A stretch of DNA of 64,000 nucleotides from an uncultured Paracoccaceae bacterium (GTDB lineage Bacteria > Pseudomonadota > Alphaproteobacteria > Rhodobacterales > Rhodobacteraceae), in assembly GCA_947495295.1 (NCBI GenBank), contig CANLYJ010000004.1:288231-352230 (forward strand), written 5' to 3'. The position numbers and the translations under genes are program-made. Shown piece by piece: positions 54,701 through 62,475 of this stretch. Within the stretch, counting starts at the first letter, position 1. Each line of letters starts with the position of its first letter. The notes below the pieces were generated by a model, which was not told where the DNA came from, ran no database searches, and saw nothing but the letters and a program-made list of their open reading frames with translations.

Positions 54701-54779
54701 CATCCCGCATTCAGATCATGAGGCTGAGGTCGACCTTGAGCCTTTCCAGATCAAATCCATCAAGGTGCAGCGCATCTGA
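51708..54779 (+). CDS. GH38 alpha-mannosidase
   Basis: 1023 residues, no signal peptide, so a cytoplasmic enzyme. GH38 zinc and catalytic motifs are all present: HIDIAYLWP near residue 254 (His and Asp zinc ligands), LWLPDTFGFPAQIPQ near 366 (Asp nucleophile and zinc ligand), and NQFHDIVTGTS near 572 (His zinc ligand). A mid domain and the large beta-rich C-terminal domain follow. It would release mannose from a mannoside brought in by the ABC transporter. Longer than MngB-type mannosylglycerate hydrolases (about 880), closer to broad alpha-mannosidases. Last gene of the operon, coupled to the ATPase. Confidence 0.95.
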   Translation: MSGRWPFIREKIAQRLLLIAPFVARRRQALPPFKLLSLPNASVKAPICADPTGWEEIPYESYWGHTDLNFILKSSFQVPEGWQADHIALHLPLGVLGDIFNHPEALVHVDAQPIASADRYHHTIRLDADLADGKPHELSLQGWTGHTDWPPDPESRAKLFMGTPAIVERDEALLAFCTLAHTLLDTTSVLPPEDPMHQSLLAALDAAFKVLDTRAPIADALYDSAADALATLEQGKADAGDPLDVTLHGIGHAHIDIAYLWPIAQTRLKNARTCSNVLRLMEDDPNYRFSHSQPQLYAMMQDDYPAIFEQIKTRVAEGRWEVMGGMWVEPDLNIPGPEALVRQLILGRSYFRETFGDVETPVLWLPDTFGFPAQIPQLMRHAGLKWFATNKLNWNQINPVASSSHRWEGLDGSRVLAHVLTTPRSVQYLPFPTNYKSDLSAPEVLGTWDRSTAQTHVRDLPICYGYGDGGGGPTETLLAKAHIYSEMPGMPRFKMSTVRTAFEAIEATADDLPVHRGEHYMEGHRGVFTSQGWIKRANRKAEWALHEAEALSAMAGLAPDLTEAWQLLCLNQFHDIVTGTSVAQVFEDARKDYAQIMDSAEVTSQEAAKALATAEPVVANTCPTSGPRLALIEGTDVPNGQLVGDGVLALLEDLTSYALTPVGTATMPRSPANCRQTADGGVILENETLQVFVNGAGRLSRVFDKVADREVLEGGSVGNQLQAFEDRPICWDAWDIDPSFEDRQDDVSGDTTIEVTETGPLRVSVRATTTWRSSTIVQDIRLAAHSNRIDFVTLVDWHEQHTLLKAAFPVTIQAPTAQFDTQWGVVERATTRDTPFDAARFEVPAQKWAELRDESYAVALLNDCKYGYDVRDTTMRITLIKSSTSPDPHADQGTHNFTYSLLPIAEANSDVLHHEANDLNAPLRFIADGLGNPQFYGPLVTSDAKNVIVQTVKPSEDRSGFVVRLFEATGFSTQATLRFGPAIASISEVDFFEVETDSIPHSDHEAEVDLEPFQIKSIKVQRI

Positions 54780-55104
54780 TCGGCGAACCAAAGCATCTCG
54801 GGCCATCCAAATCCGTCGAATCGAAGTGGGCTCGCAGTGAACGTCAGCTTTCCGCCGTCTTTGCGGAAAATGACGCATCACTCTCTTTCACACTCAAGCC
54901 CAGACAGCGCGCCAATTGGGTCTGAAACTGGATCAAAACCAGCAAATGGAAGAACTATGCCGAATAACTGCGAGGCCGATATGGGCACCAATCAGACGCG
55001 CGCAGGCGCAGTCGAGCACGCGTCAAATTGCAAGCTTCAGATCAGCAGAACTGAGAAGGCTGCGCCCCTGGTCAGAGGCGCGGCCATACTCTTTGTGAGG
55101 GTGT
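54780..55104. other. Intergenic region, no credible gene
   Basis: 325 bp between the mannosidase and the autotransporter-like gene. It has a hairpin, TTTCCGC (54849-54855) with GCGGAAA (54863-54869), about 70 bp after the mannosidase stop, which may end the operon although no T run follows. A 94-codon plus-strand ORF at 54837 has no ribosome-binding site or domain and extends into the converging gene; I reject it. Confidence 0.5.
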
Positions 55105-57189
55105 TCAAAACTGGAATGTGACGGAGACCTGCGCACCATATGTCTTGAACGCATCTGTGCCGATACCATCGACAAAGAAGTCACCGGTCAGGCTAACGTC
55201 GTCACCAATGTAGCTGTATCCTATGTCAGCACGTGCACGGCCTGCTTCGTATTCCGTGATATATTGCTCTGACGCGCCATCAGCATCTTGCTGCGACCAC
55301 ATGGCTGTACCACCCCACGTCAGCATGTGGTCACCACCGGATATCTCAAGTGGCATTTCAAACCGCGCACCGGCTGCGACTTCCGTCAGTGTGACAGACT
55401 GTTCAGCCACAGGGTTGGACAAAGCGTCGGTATAGGCGCGCTGGGTTTCCGTGATGTGTGACAATTGAAGGCGCGGGAAAACGCGGATTTTGTCGGTGGC
55501 ATATTCGCCTTCAATTGCGGCCAGCGCAAGGAATCGCTCAGAGTCAAATTCATCCGTGAATGTCCCGAAAGGAGAAATTTCATTCTCCGCAAGACCCCAG
55601 AGGGCGCGCGCTTCAAAATAAAGCGGCTGATCGCCAAGTTGGGCAACCACGTAAGGGCCACCGAGGAAACCCTGGCCGTTGAGCGTGGCACCATCGTCCC
55701 GGGTTTCTTCGGAATGATCAAACTGCAACATTGCGCCAACCAACAAACCGCTATTGACGGTGACATGGCTGCCGAAAGACGCCAAAGCAAAACTGGTCTC
55801 GGTATCATCCTCATGTGCGGTGCGCGTGCCTCGCAGGGTAAACCAAACGGGGCTTTCCATGCGGGACCCAAAACTAAGCTCCGTCGTGCCTGACCGCGAT
55901 ACGGAGATGGTGAATTCACCTTCAGTTTGTCCGCTCAACAGCCCGATCAAACGCGGCTGGTTCTGAACGATATTGCGGGCGCGGTTCAACATGAACTCCG
56001 CAATGGCTTCGTTGGCGGCCACCACACTTTGCAAGCTAGAGGTTGCTGTCGCGGAAGAGGATGCATTACCGGCCAGATCGGTCGCAGCCGCGTCAGCAAC
56101 GCTAACGCTCACGTTTCCGGTCGCGTTTGGTGTGATTTCCATCTGTTAAACCGCAGGACCGCCAGTCAACACGCCAGTAGTTGCCCCCTCGACAGAAACA
56201 TCATCAGTGGTAAATCCAGTCACTGTTTCACCAAAATCAAAGACCGCGGTGAACACTTCGCCCGCTGTGAATTCTGCCGGCAAACCAGAAATGGTCAGCA
56301 CAGGATCAGTGCTGTCTACGGTGACCGAGGTGCTGTCAGTCGTGGCCGTGACGTCAGCACCCACGTTACCAGCCTCGTCAGCATAGTCGGAAATGGTAAA
56401 CGCAACCGGACCCTGGGCACTGTTTGGTGCAACGACGACTGATGCGGTCCAAGTGGTGCCGGATCCGGTCGCTGTGACGGTCTGACCAAGGATTGTGACG
56501 CTCGGCGCTGACGCCAGATCTTCGTCAAAGCTCAATGAGATGCTGATTGTATCACCAGCCGTGGCGCGCGCCGAATCGGCGTTGCTTGATGAGATCGATG
56601 CGGCGGTGACTTCAGGCGGAGCTGTGTCGTTTGAGTAGGTAAAACTCACGTCGGCATTGTCGAAGTCACGCGAAGCGTCATTAGCCGTACCACATGACGA
56701 GCATCCTTGGGTGTCGTTGAGGCTGTCTGTACTGTTAGAGAGGTCAATGATCGCGGCGCGCAGGTATTTTGTGCCGTTGGTTGTTGCGGCCGGAATTGTA
56801 TAGACAACGCTCTCGGACTGCCATGTATTGAAGCTCGTGGTCAGGCTGGACGCCACAACACGGTTTGAGAAGATTTCAACCCAATTGGTGCCATCATAGA
56901 AAAAGAGCTTTGTGTGGATGCCGTTGTCAGCAGTGTAGGTCCCGGTGAATGCAGGGTACCAGTCATAGCTGATGGTTATTTCATTGGTGTCGGTCAGCGA
57001 ATATGACAGGTTTCTGACCTGATCATTTTGGTCAACCGTAACCGCACCGTCAGAGAACAGTACAGTGTTACCGGTGCCAGATGTAGGTGAGACCTGCGCC
57101 TCGGCCGCACCTCCCAGGACCATCCCGAGAGAAAGCACCAGACCACTTGCTACAGTTTTGACGACTTGAGACCGCGCGGGATCATTCAT
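55105..57189 (-). pseudogene. Autotransporter-like protein with Ig-like repeats, cut by an in-frame TAA
   Basis: One continuous frame of 694 codons is split only by TAA at 56146-56148. Upstream half: signal peptide (LGGAAEAQVSP), a lectin-like region, then bacterial Ig-like repeats (TAPPEVTAASISSSNADSA, DPVLTISGLPAEFTAGEVF). Across the stop the repeat continues in frame (GGPAV, stop, QMEITPNATGNVSVSVADAA). The downstream half has an autotransporter-type beta-barrel ending in aromatic YGAQVSVTFQF. A TAT/TAC to TAA change would explain it. Without read-through the secreted part loses its outer-membrane anchor. Confidence 0.8.
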
Positions 57190-57270
57190 TTTTGTATGTC
57201 CGTCGTCAGGGTTTTTGGGACCAATGGCGGCCTAAACTGAGAGAGAGTTTGGCTCATCTGGTTGGTTTGA

Positions 57271-57387
57271 TTATGCGGCGTGCTGGCGGTGATGCAAGCG
57301 TCGCGCTTCGAGCGTTTTTCGTTTGATCCTTTCTCGCTGTTTTAGAATGGCCTTGTCCCGTCCGAAGTAGACGTCAGACATAAAGAG
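57271..57387 (-). pseudogene. C-terminal tail of an IS3-type transposase
   Basis: The minus strand reads DVYFGRDKAILKQRERIKR and then KTLEARRLHHRQHAA before TAA. This matches the conserved end of IS3-type OrfB integrases (D-VYFGR followed by a basic R-KR-T-RR-H tail). Upstream of about 57387 the similarity stops and the plus-strand HAD fragment begins, so only about 38 residues remain. Confidence 0.65.
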
Positions 57388-57600
57388 GTTTATACGCTTA
57401 CCGAAGCGGACCTTGGCGGCATCACACCATCGCGGATCGCCATGGTCGGCGACACTTTGCACACCGATATTATTGGCGGTGCTGCACGTGGATGGCGCAC
57501 CGTCCTTGTCACTCAAGATGGCATGTTCGCAGGCCATGACGTGCGCCGCTTTTGTGAAGCATCGGGGATTAGCCCCGATTGGTGTGTAAAGCGTATTTGA
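57376..57600 (+). pseudogene. C-terminal remnant of a HAD-IIA family hydrolase
   Basis: The plus strand encodes KEVYTLTEADLGGI, SRIAMVGDTLHTDIIGGAARG and TVLVTQDGMFAGHDV up to a TGA at 57598. This is the C-terminal acidic motif (GDTLHTDI) of NagD-like HAD phosphatases, including the TIGR01459 type known from alphaproteobacteria. The nucleophile motif and N-terminal 200 residues are missing, replaced by an IS3 tail, so the gene is dead. The reading frame of the remaining part is intact, which points to a recent break. Confidence 0.75.
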
Positions 57601-57938
57601 ATGCGATGCGTGCGCAGGTGCCCGTTTCAAAATGTTAGATTTGAAGCTTGATTCTTGCCATGCCGAGGGGAAACGAAAGAAAATCTGATTTGGAACAACA
57701 GAAAAATCACAGCTCACGGTAAATCTGGTCGAGATATCAGTTACCATTTGTTAAACTTTACAGAATTACTCCCCGCTTCGTCCCGCGACTTGATCCTTGA
57801 ACGTGCCATGTCGGGTGTGCTCGTATGAATAGCCGGTTGTTCCGCCGCGCAATTGTGTAGAGATCTACGCTGTTGCAGCAATTTCCATGCTGCGAGCGCA
57901 CGCACAACAAAATCAAGAGGTCCGCTCTGGGCTGATTG
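57601..57938. other. Region without a recognisable gene
   Basis: About 340 bp after the HAD remnant. Short minus-strand ORFs (57271-57747, 57741-58184) cross it but run through unrelated remnants and have no domain or ribosome-binding site. It is AT-richer than the core genes, and I see no repeats in it. Confidence 0.4.
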
Positions 57939-58146
57939 TGTTGAAAAACTCGAAAATCTGACAACTGCGTTTTTCTGCCAAAATCTGTTGCGACGGCCAA
58001 ATTGAAGCAGGCTACGCAGTGGAGCCTCTGAGAGCTTCGGACATTGCCAACGATGATCTTGGGCCGACCCCCTCAACGAATTTTCGGAGAGGCCTTCTAT
58101 GGGCAAGTTTTTCACCCATTTTCGCGAAAACGGGAGTTTTTCAACA
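57939..58146. mobile_element. 208-bp element with 13-bp perfect inverted ends
   Basis: TGTTGAAAAACTC (57939-57951) and GAGTTTTTCAACA (58134-58146) are perfect inverted ends of a 208-bp non-coding stretch. Ends of this kind (TGTTGAAAAACT) occur on several IS families, I think of IS5/IS1182-type. No transposase is inside, so it is either a MITE or an internally deleted IS. No clear target duplication is visible. Confidence 0.6.
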
Positions 58147-58317
58147 GTATCGGCTCGTTGCCGCCATCGGATGCAGTGCGGCATTCACCCGCCAGTCACC
58201 AGTCCTATAGATTAGGGCGGCCCAAGGACGAAGCCGCTTGCGCGGCAATGGCACTTGTAGCTGGCGTTTCACGCTGCCCAGTCGGTTCAGATTTTGAGAA
58301 GTGAGCATCCGGCCTGA

Positions 58318-58337
58318 CGATTGAGGTTTCTCAATCG
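58318..58337. repeat. Hairpin at the left side of the IS91-type unit
   Basis: CGATTGAG-GTTT-CTCAATCG forms an 8-bp stem directly before the ribosome-binding site (AGGAGG) of the recombinase gene. IS91-type elements have hairpins near their ends used in rolling-circle transfer, but a translational role is equally possible. Confidence 0.45.
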
Positions 58338-58351
58338 GACAGGAGGATCCC

Positions 58352-59239
58352 ATGGAACAGGAGAAGATGAGCCCGCTGCGTGCGCGGATGATGGAGGATA
58401 TGCGCATTCGGGGGATGGGCGACAAAGCTCAGAAGTCGCACATTCGGGCGATCAAGGATTTTGCGAAGTTCCTCGGACGGTCGCCCGACGCGGCAACCTC
58501 TGACGATCTGCGGGCATACCAGCTGCACATGACCGATACAGGGGTGACACCTTCGACTTTCAACACGCGCATCGTGGCCTTGCGGTTCTTCTTTGGCATC
58601 ACCTGCGGGCGCGAAGACATGAAGCGGTTCATGCAGTTCAAGACAAAGCCCAAGAAGCTGCCGATGGTGTTCAGCGTTCAGGAGGTGTCGGATCTGCTGA
58701 TGGCAACCCCGGGACCTGGGCTCAAGTACCGGGCCGCGCTTAGCATCTCTTATGGTGCAGGGCTACGCGCCTCGGAGGTCTGCAACCTCAAGATCAGCGA
58801 TATCGACAGCAACCGGATGCTGATCCATGTCGACCAGGGCAAAGGTGGCAAGGATCGCAAGGTCATGCTGTCCCCGGGATTGCTCGGCCTGTTGCGGGAG
58901 TTCTGGAAGGAAGCGCGGCCTGAGGGCTGGCTGTTCCCGGGTAAACCCAAGATCAACCCGATCTCGTCGCGCCAGTTGAACCGGGCGTTCACATCGGCCA
59001 AGCATATGGCTGGGATCAGCAAGCCCGCAACGTTGCACACGCTCCGGCACAGCTTCGCGACGCATCTGCTTGAGGCGAACACGGACGTGCGCGTCATTCA
59101 GGTGCTCCTAGGACACGCCAAGTTGACGACCACAGCGCAATACACCCACGTTGCCACCAAAACGATTAAGGACACGGTCAGCCCATACGAGATGCTGGCC
59201 AAACTGCAGGATCAGACCTTGCGCCGAAGCCTGGAGTGA
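58352..59239 (+). CDS. Tyrosine recombinase of an IS91-type unit
   Basis: 295 residues, intact. An N-terminal SAM-like domain (KSHIRAIKDFAKFLGRSP) precedes the catalytic domain with Arg in GAGLRASEVCNL, H-x-x-R in LHTLRHSFATHLLE, His in LLGHAKLTT and the Tyr in TTAQYTHV. Such integrases are typically encoded just upstream of IS91-type Y1/Y2 transposases, as here with 12 bp between. AGGAGG precedes the ATG. It should perform strand exchange for the element; because the partner transposase is truncated, it may act alone or be idle. Confidence 0.93.
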   Translation: MEQEKMSPLRARMMEDMRIRGMGDKAQKSHIRAIKDFAKFLGRSPDAATSDDLRAYQLHMTDTGVTPSTFNTRIVALRFFFGITCGREDMKRFMQFKTKPKKLPMVFSVQEVSDLLMATPGPGLKYRAALSISYGAGLRASEVCNLKISDIDSNRMLIHVDQGKGGKDRKVMLSPGLLGLLREFWKEARPEGWLFPGKPKINPISSRQLNRAFTSAKHMAGISKPATLHTLRHSFATHLLEANTDVRVIQVLLGHAKLTTTAQYTHVATKTIKDTVSPYEMLAKLQDQTLRRSLE

Positions 59240-59251
59240 TGCACCGGGGTC

Positions 59252-59767
59252 TTGCCCCGGCCCAAGCTGGAGATTGCTGATATATTCCGGAGGCATGGCC
59301 CCGCGTGGCGGCAGGCCAATGCCGGGCGTGTCAATCTTTCTCAGCTCAAAGTGATGTCAGCGATTAAAGCTTGCCGCACTGAGGCGCTCGGCGGGCATGT
59401 GGCCGCATGCACCAAGTGCGATCATCATCACATCGCCTATAACTCCTGTAAGAACCGCCACTGTCCCAAGTGCCAGGGGCCAGCTGCAAGGGACTGGATG
59501 GAGGCCTGTGCCGAAGACTTGCTGCCGGTGGAGTATTTCCACGTCGTCATCACTCTGCCTGCGGAGATTGCCCAAATCGCGTACTGGAACAAAAAGGCGG
59601 TCTATGGCCTGCTGTTCAAGGCGTCAGCAGAAACGGTGATGACCATTGCCGCTGATCCCAAGCGTATGGGCGCAAAGGTCGGCATGACCAGCGTGTTGCA
59701 CACTTGGGGATCCGCACTCACCCATCACCCCCATATGCGTCATTTCAATGAGGTTCGAAGACTTTGA
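59252..59767 (+). pseudogene. Truncated IS91-family transposase
   Basis: 171 codons starting at TTG 59252 (PRPKLEIADIFRRHGP). The N-terminal zinc-binding region CTKCDHHHIAYNSCKNRHCPKC and the following YFHVVITLPAEIA, HTWGSALTHHPHM match IS91 transposases of about 400 residues. The match stops after HHPHM at about 59738; the next residues, RHFNEVRRL, are unrelated. The catalytic Tyr lies in the missing part, so the protein is inactive. The DNA to the right shows no rest of the element. Confidence 0.85.
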
Positions 59768-60116
59768 AACCCCACCAGCGTCACGGTCTTCATGTACAGG
59801 AAGACAATCGAAAATCGCTAAAAGGCGTCCAAAACAAAATGTCACATGCGATGTCAGATGAATCCACCACCGGCACGTGTGGTTTGCGGGCGTTCGCCAC
59901 AATGTAGAGAGGCACTAGTATTCCGGCCCTAACCTGCCGTTGATTGATGGGCTTTGTTTCTGCGGCGTAGCCCGCAGAACCTGACATTCGCTGCACGAGC
60001 AAGGGCCGGAGCTGCTTGAGCTGGCGTTCGCTGCCCTAAACTGAAATGAACCCTTGAGGTATTCATCAATCGCTTCTGGCGCGCGCCTCGGACCCGAGGC
60101 GCGCCAAAAGTGCATC
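59768..60116. other. Intergenic region with a GC-rich palindrome
   Basis: About 350 bp between the broken IS91 unit and the next gene. No gene seen; a 92-codon minus-strand ORF crosses the transposase end and is a shadow. Near the right end, a GC-rich stem with CGCCTCGG (60084-60091) and CCGAGGCG (60094-60101), lengthened by flanking GC bases, lies about 15 bp after the stop of the gene at 60117 and probably ends its transcription. Confidence 0.55.
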
Positions 60117-60716
60117 TTACATATCCAGCAGACGCCACAACTCGGCCAGGGCACCCTCAGAAAGCTCGCGGCCACCGGTCAGGGTTGACAGGCTTTCATT
60201 TGCGATCGTTTGTGCTTCCACTGCGTCTTCACGGGCCACTTGGTAGTCGGTCGCAGCATTCGTGACTGCGTCCTCATAGCCGCCGTCCGGAAATTCGGCT
60301 TGCACTTCGTCTTCGGTCAAATTGATAAGGCGCTGATATTCGGCGTAGGCCTCATCCTGCACCGCAACTGCATCCCGGAAGTCCTCTTGCGACATTTTGT
60401 AGACGTTCAACTTGCCGGGCATACTGTTGGGTGAGGCATTCGCGAGCGAATTTGGGTTAGCATGCGCTGCATTCAGGCCGCGTAATTCGCGTGCGAGCTG
60501 GCCGCGGCCGTTATTGCTATTGCGGTTGCCGCCGCGCTCAGACGATCGTTCCGCCCTGTCGCCCCGGTTGCTGCGGCCGTTGCCGTTGCCATTCCCGTTA
60601 TTGCCACGCTCCGCCGCCGCTGGTGTCGCCGATACAGCATAAAATGTGGTAGTTGTGAATGACATTGCCAAAGCAATACATGCAGTCTTCATCGCGTTGC
60701 GCATTTCAAAAGCCAT
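60117..60716 (-). CDS. Secreted Asn/Gly/Arg-rich protein
   Basis: 199 residues from ATG 60716 (MAFEMRNAMKTACIALAM), with GGAGAGG upstream; the ATG at 60704 is an alternative. Signal peptide ends near PAAAERG. Then comes a low-complexity segment (NGNGNGNGRSNRG, GGNRNSNNGRG) and a folded, helical C-terminal part (KLNVYKMSQEDFRDAVAVQDEA, EDAVEAQTIANESLSTLTGG). A similar Asn/Gly/Arg tail is in the protein at 61214. I know no function. The low-complexity part may bind nucleic acid, metal or cell-surface polymer. Confidence 0.75.
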   Translation of the reverse strand: MAFEMRNAMKTACIALAMSFTTTTFYAVSATPAAAERGNNGNGNGNGRSNRGDRAERSSERGGNRNSNNGRGQLARELRGLNAAHANPNSLANASPNSMPGKLNVYKMSQEDFRDAVAVQDEAYAEYQRLINLTEDEVQAEFPDGGYEDAVTNAATDYQVAREDAVEAQTIANESLSTLTGGRELSEGALAELWRLLDM

Positions 60717-60993
60717 GTGATCCGATCCTCTCCATCGATGATTCGGAACCTTGGTATGCCAAGCCATATGAATGTTTGCTGAATGGCTCGTTGGGTGCTG
60801 TTCAGGTTGGACGGATGCCTCCTTTTCAGCTGGTGTCATCCGCCTTGCCCAGCCGGTTTTGGTCTCGACCGGAGTATGAATGGTTCATGAATGCGCCATT
60901 CGCGCTTGGTTCATTGCAGCTGTGTAACTCTTTCTTAAGAAATATCGCTGTGCGGCAAGGCTGCATGCGATTCGGTTAAGGGAAAGGTGACCA

Positions 60994-61176
60994 ATGTCCA
61001 AGTCCAACATTAGCATGCTTAAGCGCTACAATTTGATCGACCCGTACGAGTTTGAGCACGACACGCCGGACCGAAACACTGCAACGCGCGCGCACAAACA
61101 ATCCCCGTTTCCCCAGGTCGAGGATGTTCTGGCGGAATTGGAAGAAGCCTTTGATTTGCGTGGCCTAGTCGCTTAG
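60994..61176 (+). CDS. Small hypothetical protein, 60 residues
   Basis: A short ORF with AAAGGTG at good distance before ATG 60994. Hydrophilic, with acidic C-terminal helix (VEDVLAELEEAFDLRGL); no signal peptide. It lies 37 bp before the secreted protein gene at 61214 on the same strand and may be cotranscribed. No family recognised; the ribosome-binding site and spacing support translation. Confidence 0.5.
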   Translation: MSKSNISMLKRYNLIDPYEFEHDTPDRNTATRAHKQSPFPQVEDVLAELEEAFDLRGLVA

Positions 61177-61213
61177 ATACCGATCGACCCGCTTACGAAA
61201 GTAAACAAGTGAA

Positions 61214-61756
61214 ATGCGTAACCCCCTGAAGCCCCTGCTTTTTGCATCATGTCTGGCGTTTGCGCCTATTGGCGCGCTGGCGGATATCGCAGAGCTGTCT
61301 CAGGCGCAGATGCGCCAGTTGGTTGCGCAGGAACAGGTTCTGAGCGCGGCAACCATTGCAGCAGAGGTGGTGTCTGACTTCGGCGGTGAGGTGGTCGACA
61401 TTCGCGGCTTTCTGTCGGACGGTCGGATGACCTATCGGGTGCTTCTGCAACGTGACGATGGCTGGGTGATCGAGTTACTCTACAACGGTCCTGATGGTCG
61501 GCGTGTCTCGCATCGCAGCGCGATGGGTAAGGCGGTGTCGTCTGAAGCAAGTACAACCAGCGGGTCCGCCAACCTTCCAGAGAGCGCCAATGCCAATGCA
61601 CAAGAGAACGCTAACGCCAACGCGGGCAACAACGGCAATGCTAGTGACCGCGGCAATCGGGGGTCGCGTGGCGGACGGGATTCTGCCGGCCGCGGTAATT
61701 CAGGCAACTCTGGCAATTCGGGCAACAATGGCCGCGGAAACGGTCGTGGAAACTAG
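61214..61756 (+). CDS. PepSY-like secreted protein with Asn/Gly/Arg-rich tail
   Basis: 180 residues: signal peptide (APIGALADIAE), a small domain resembling PepSY (TIAAEVVSDFGGEVVDIRGF, MTYRVLLQRDDGWVIELLYNG), then a low-complexity tail (NANAQENANANAGNNGN, RGNRGSRGGRD). PepSY-like proteins often sit beside two-component genes and may tune the sensor; here the OmpR-type regulator starts 56 bp downstream. The tail composition resembles the divergent protein at 60117. Confidence 0.78.
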   Translation: MRNPLKPLLFASCLAFAPIGALADIAELSQAQMRQLVAQEQVLSAATIAAEVVSDFGGEVVDIRGFLSDGRMTYRVLLQRDDGWVIELLYNGPDGRRVSHRSAMGKAVSSEASTTSGSANLPESANANAQENANANAGNNGNASDRGNRGSRGGRDSAGRGNSGNSGNSGNNGRGNGRGN

Positions 61757-61812
61757 GGGCATGACCAAAGTCAGTCCAATTTCCGCCATGTTCGCATATT
61801 AGGCAGCGCACC

Positions 61813-62475
61813 ATGCGTATTTTGGTTGCTGAAGACGACATCGAACTTGCTGACCAGGTCAAGCATGCGCTTTCAAGCGAAGGGCATGCGGTTGATACGG
61901 TGCCTGACGGCGAAGAAGCCAGATTCATGGGCGAGACAGAGCCTTACGATCTTGTGGTGCTGGACCTTGGCCTGCCAAAGCAGGATGGCGTCACCATTCT
62001 GAAGGCGTGGCGCGAGGCCGGTATCAATACGGCAATTCTGATCCTGACCGCGCGTGATGGATGGGCAGATCGCGTCGACGGTCTTGACGCTGGCGCTGAC
62101 GATTACCTGACGAAACCGTTTCACATACCGGAGTTGATTGCCCGGACCCGGGCCCTGTTGCGCCGCAATGCAACGCAACGCAATCCGGTTTTCCGCAAGA
62201 ACGGCGTTACCTTCGATAGCCGCAGTGGCAGGGTTAGCCTGAATGGCATGCCTGTGACACTGACGGCACCAGAAGCTGCCGTGCTTTCGTACCTGTTCCA
62301 CAACGCCAACCGTCCGATCACGACGACAGAGTTGTCCGAACACATTTATGAATATGGCGATGACCGCGATTCAAACACGATCGCCGTGTTTGTCACGCGC
62401 CTGCGCAAGAAACTCGGCAACGATTTGATAGAAACAGAACGCGGTCGCGGGTACTCGATCCAGCTTGCCGCGTGA
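61813..62475 (+). CDS. OmpR/PhoB-type response regulator
   Basis: 220 residues. Receiver domain with EDD at 7-9, phosphoacceptor Asp51 in VVLDLGLPKQDG and Lys in LTKPFH; winged helix from about 125 (RSGRVSLNGMPVTLTAPEAAVLSYL, RDSNTIAVFVTRLRKKLG). Its stop overlaps the GTG start of the kinase gene (GTGA). Likely controls the neighbouring secreted-protein genes, though this is inferred. Confidence 0.95.
   Translation: MRILVAEDDIELADQVKHALSSEGHAVDTVPDGEEARFMGETEPYDLVVLDLGLPKQDGVTILKAWREAGINTAILILTARDGWADRVDGLDAGADDYLTKPFHIPELIARTRALLRRNATQRNPVFRKNGVTFDSRSGRVSLNGMPVTLTAPEAAVLSYLFHNANRPITTTELSEHIYEYGDDRDSNTIAVFVTRLRKKLGNDLIETERGRGYSIQLAA

Noticed and set aside
54837..55121. 94-codon plus-strand ORF after the mannosidase
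   Set aside because: No ribosome-binding site, no domain, and it runs into the 3' end of the opposing autotransporter-like gene.
57741..58184. 147-codon minus-strand ORF
   Set aside because: Runs across the inverted-end element and its flank; composition looks non-coding.
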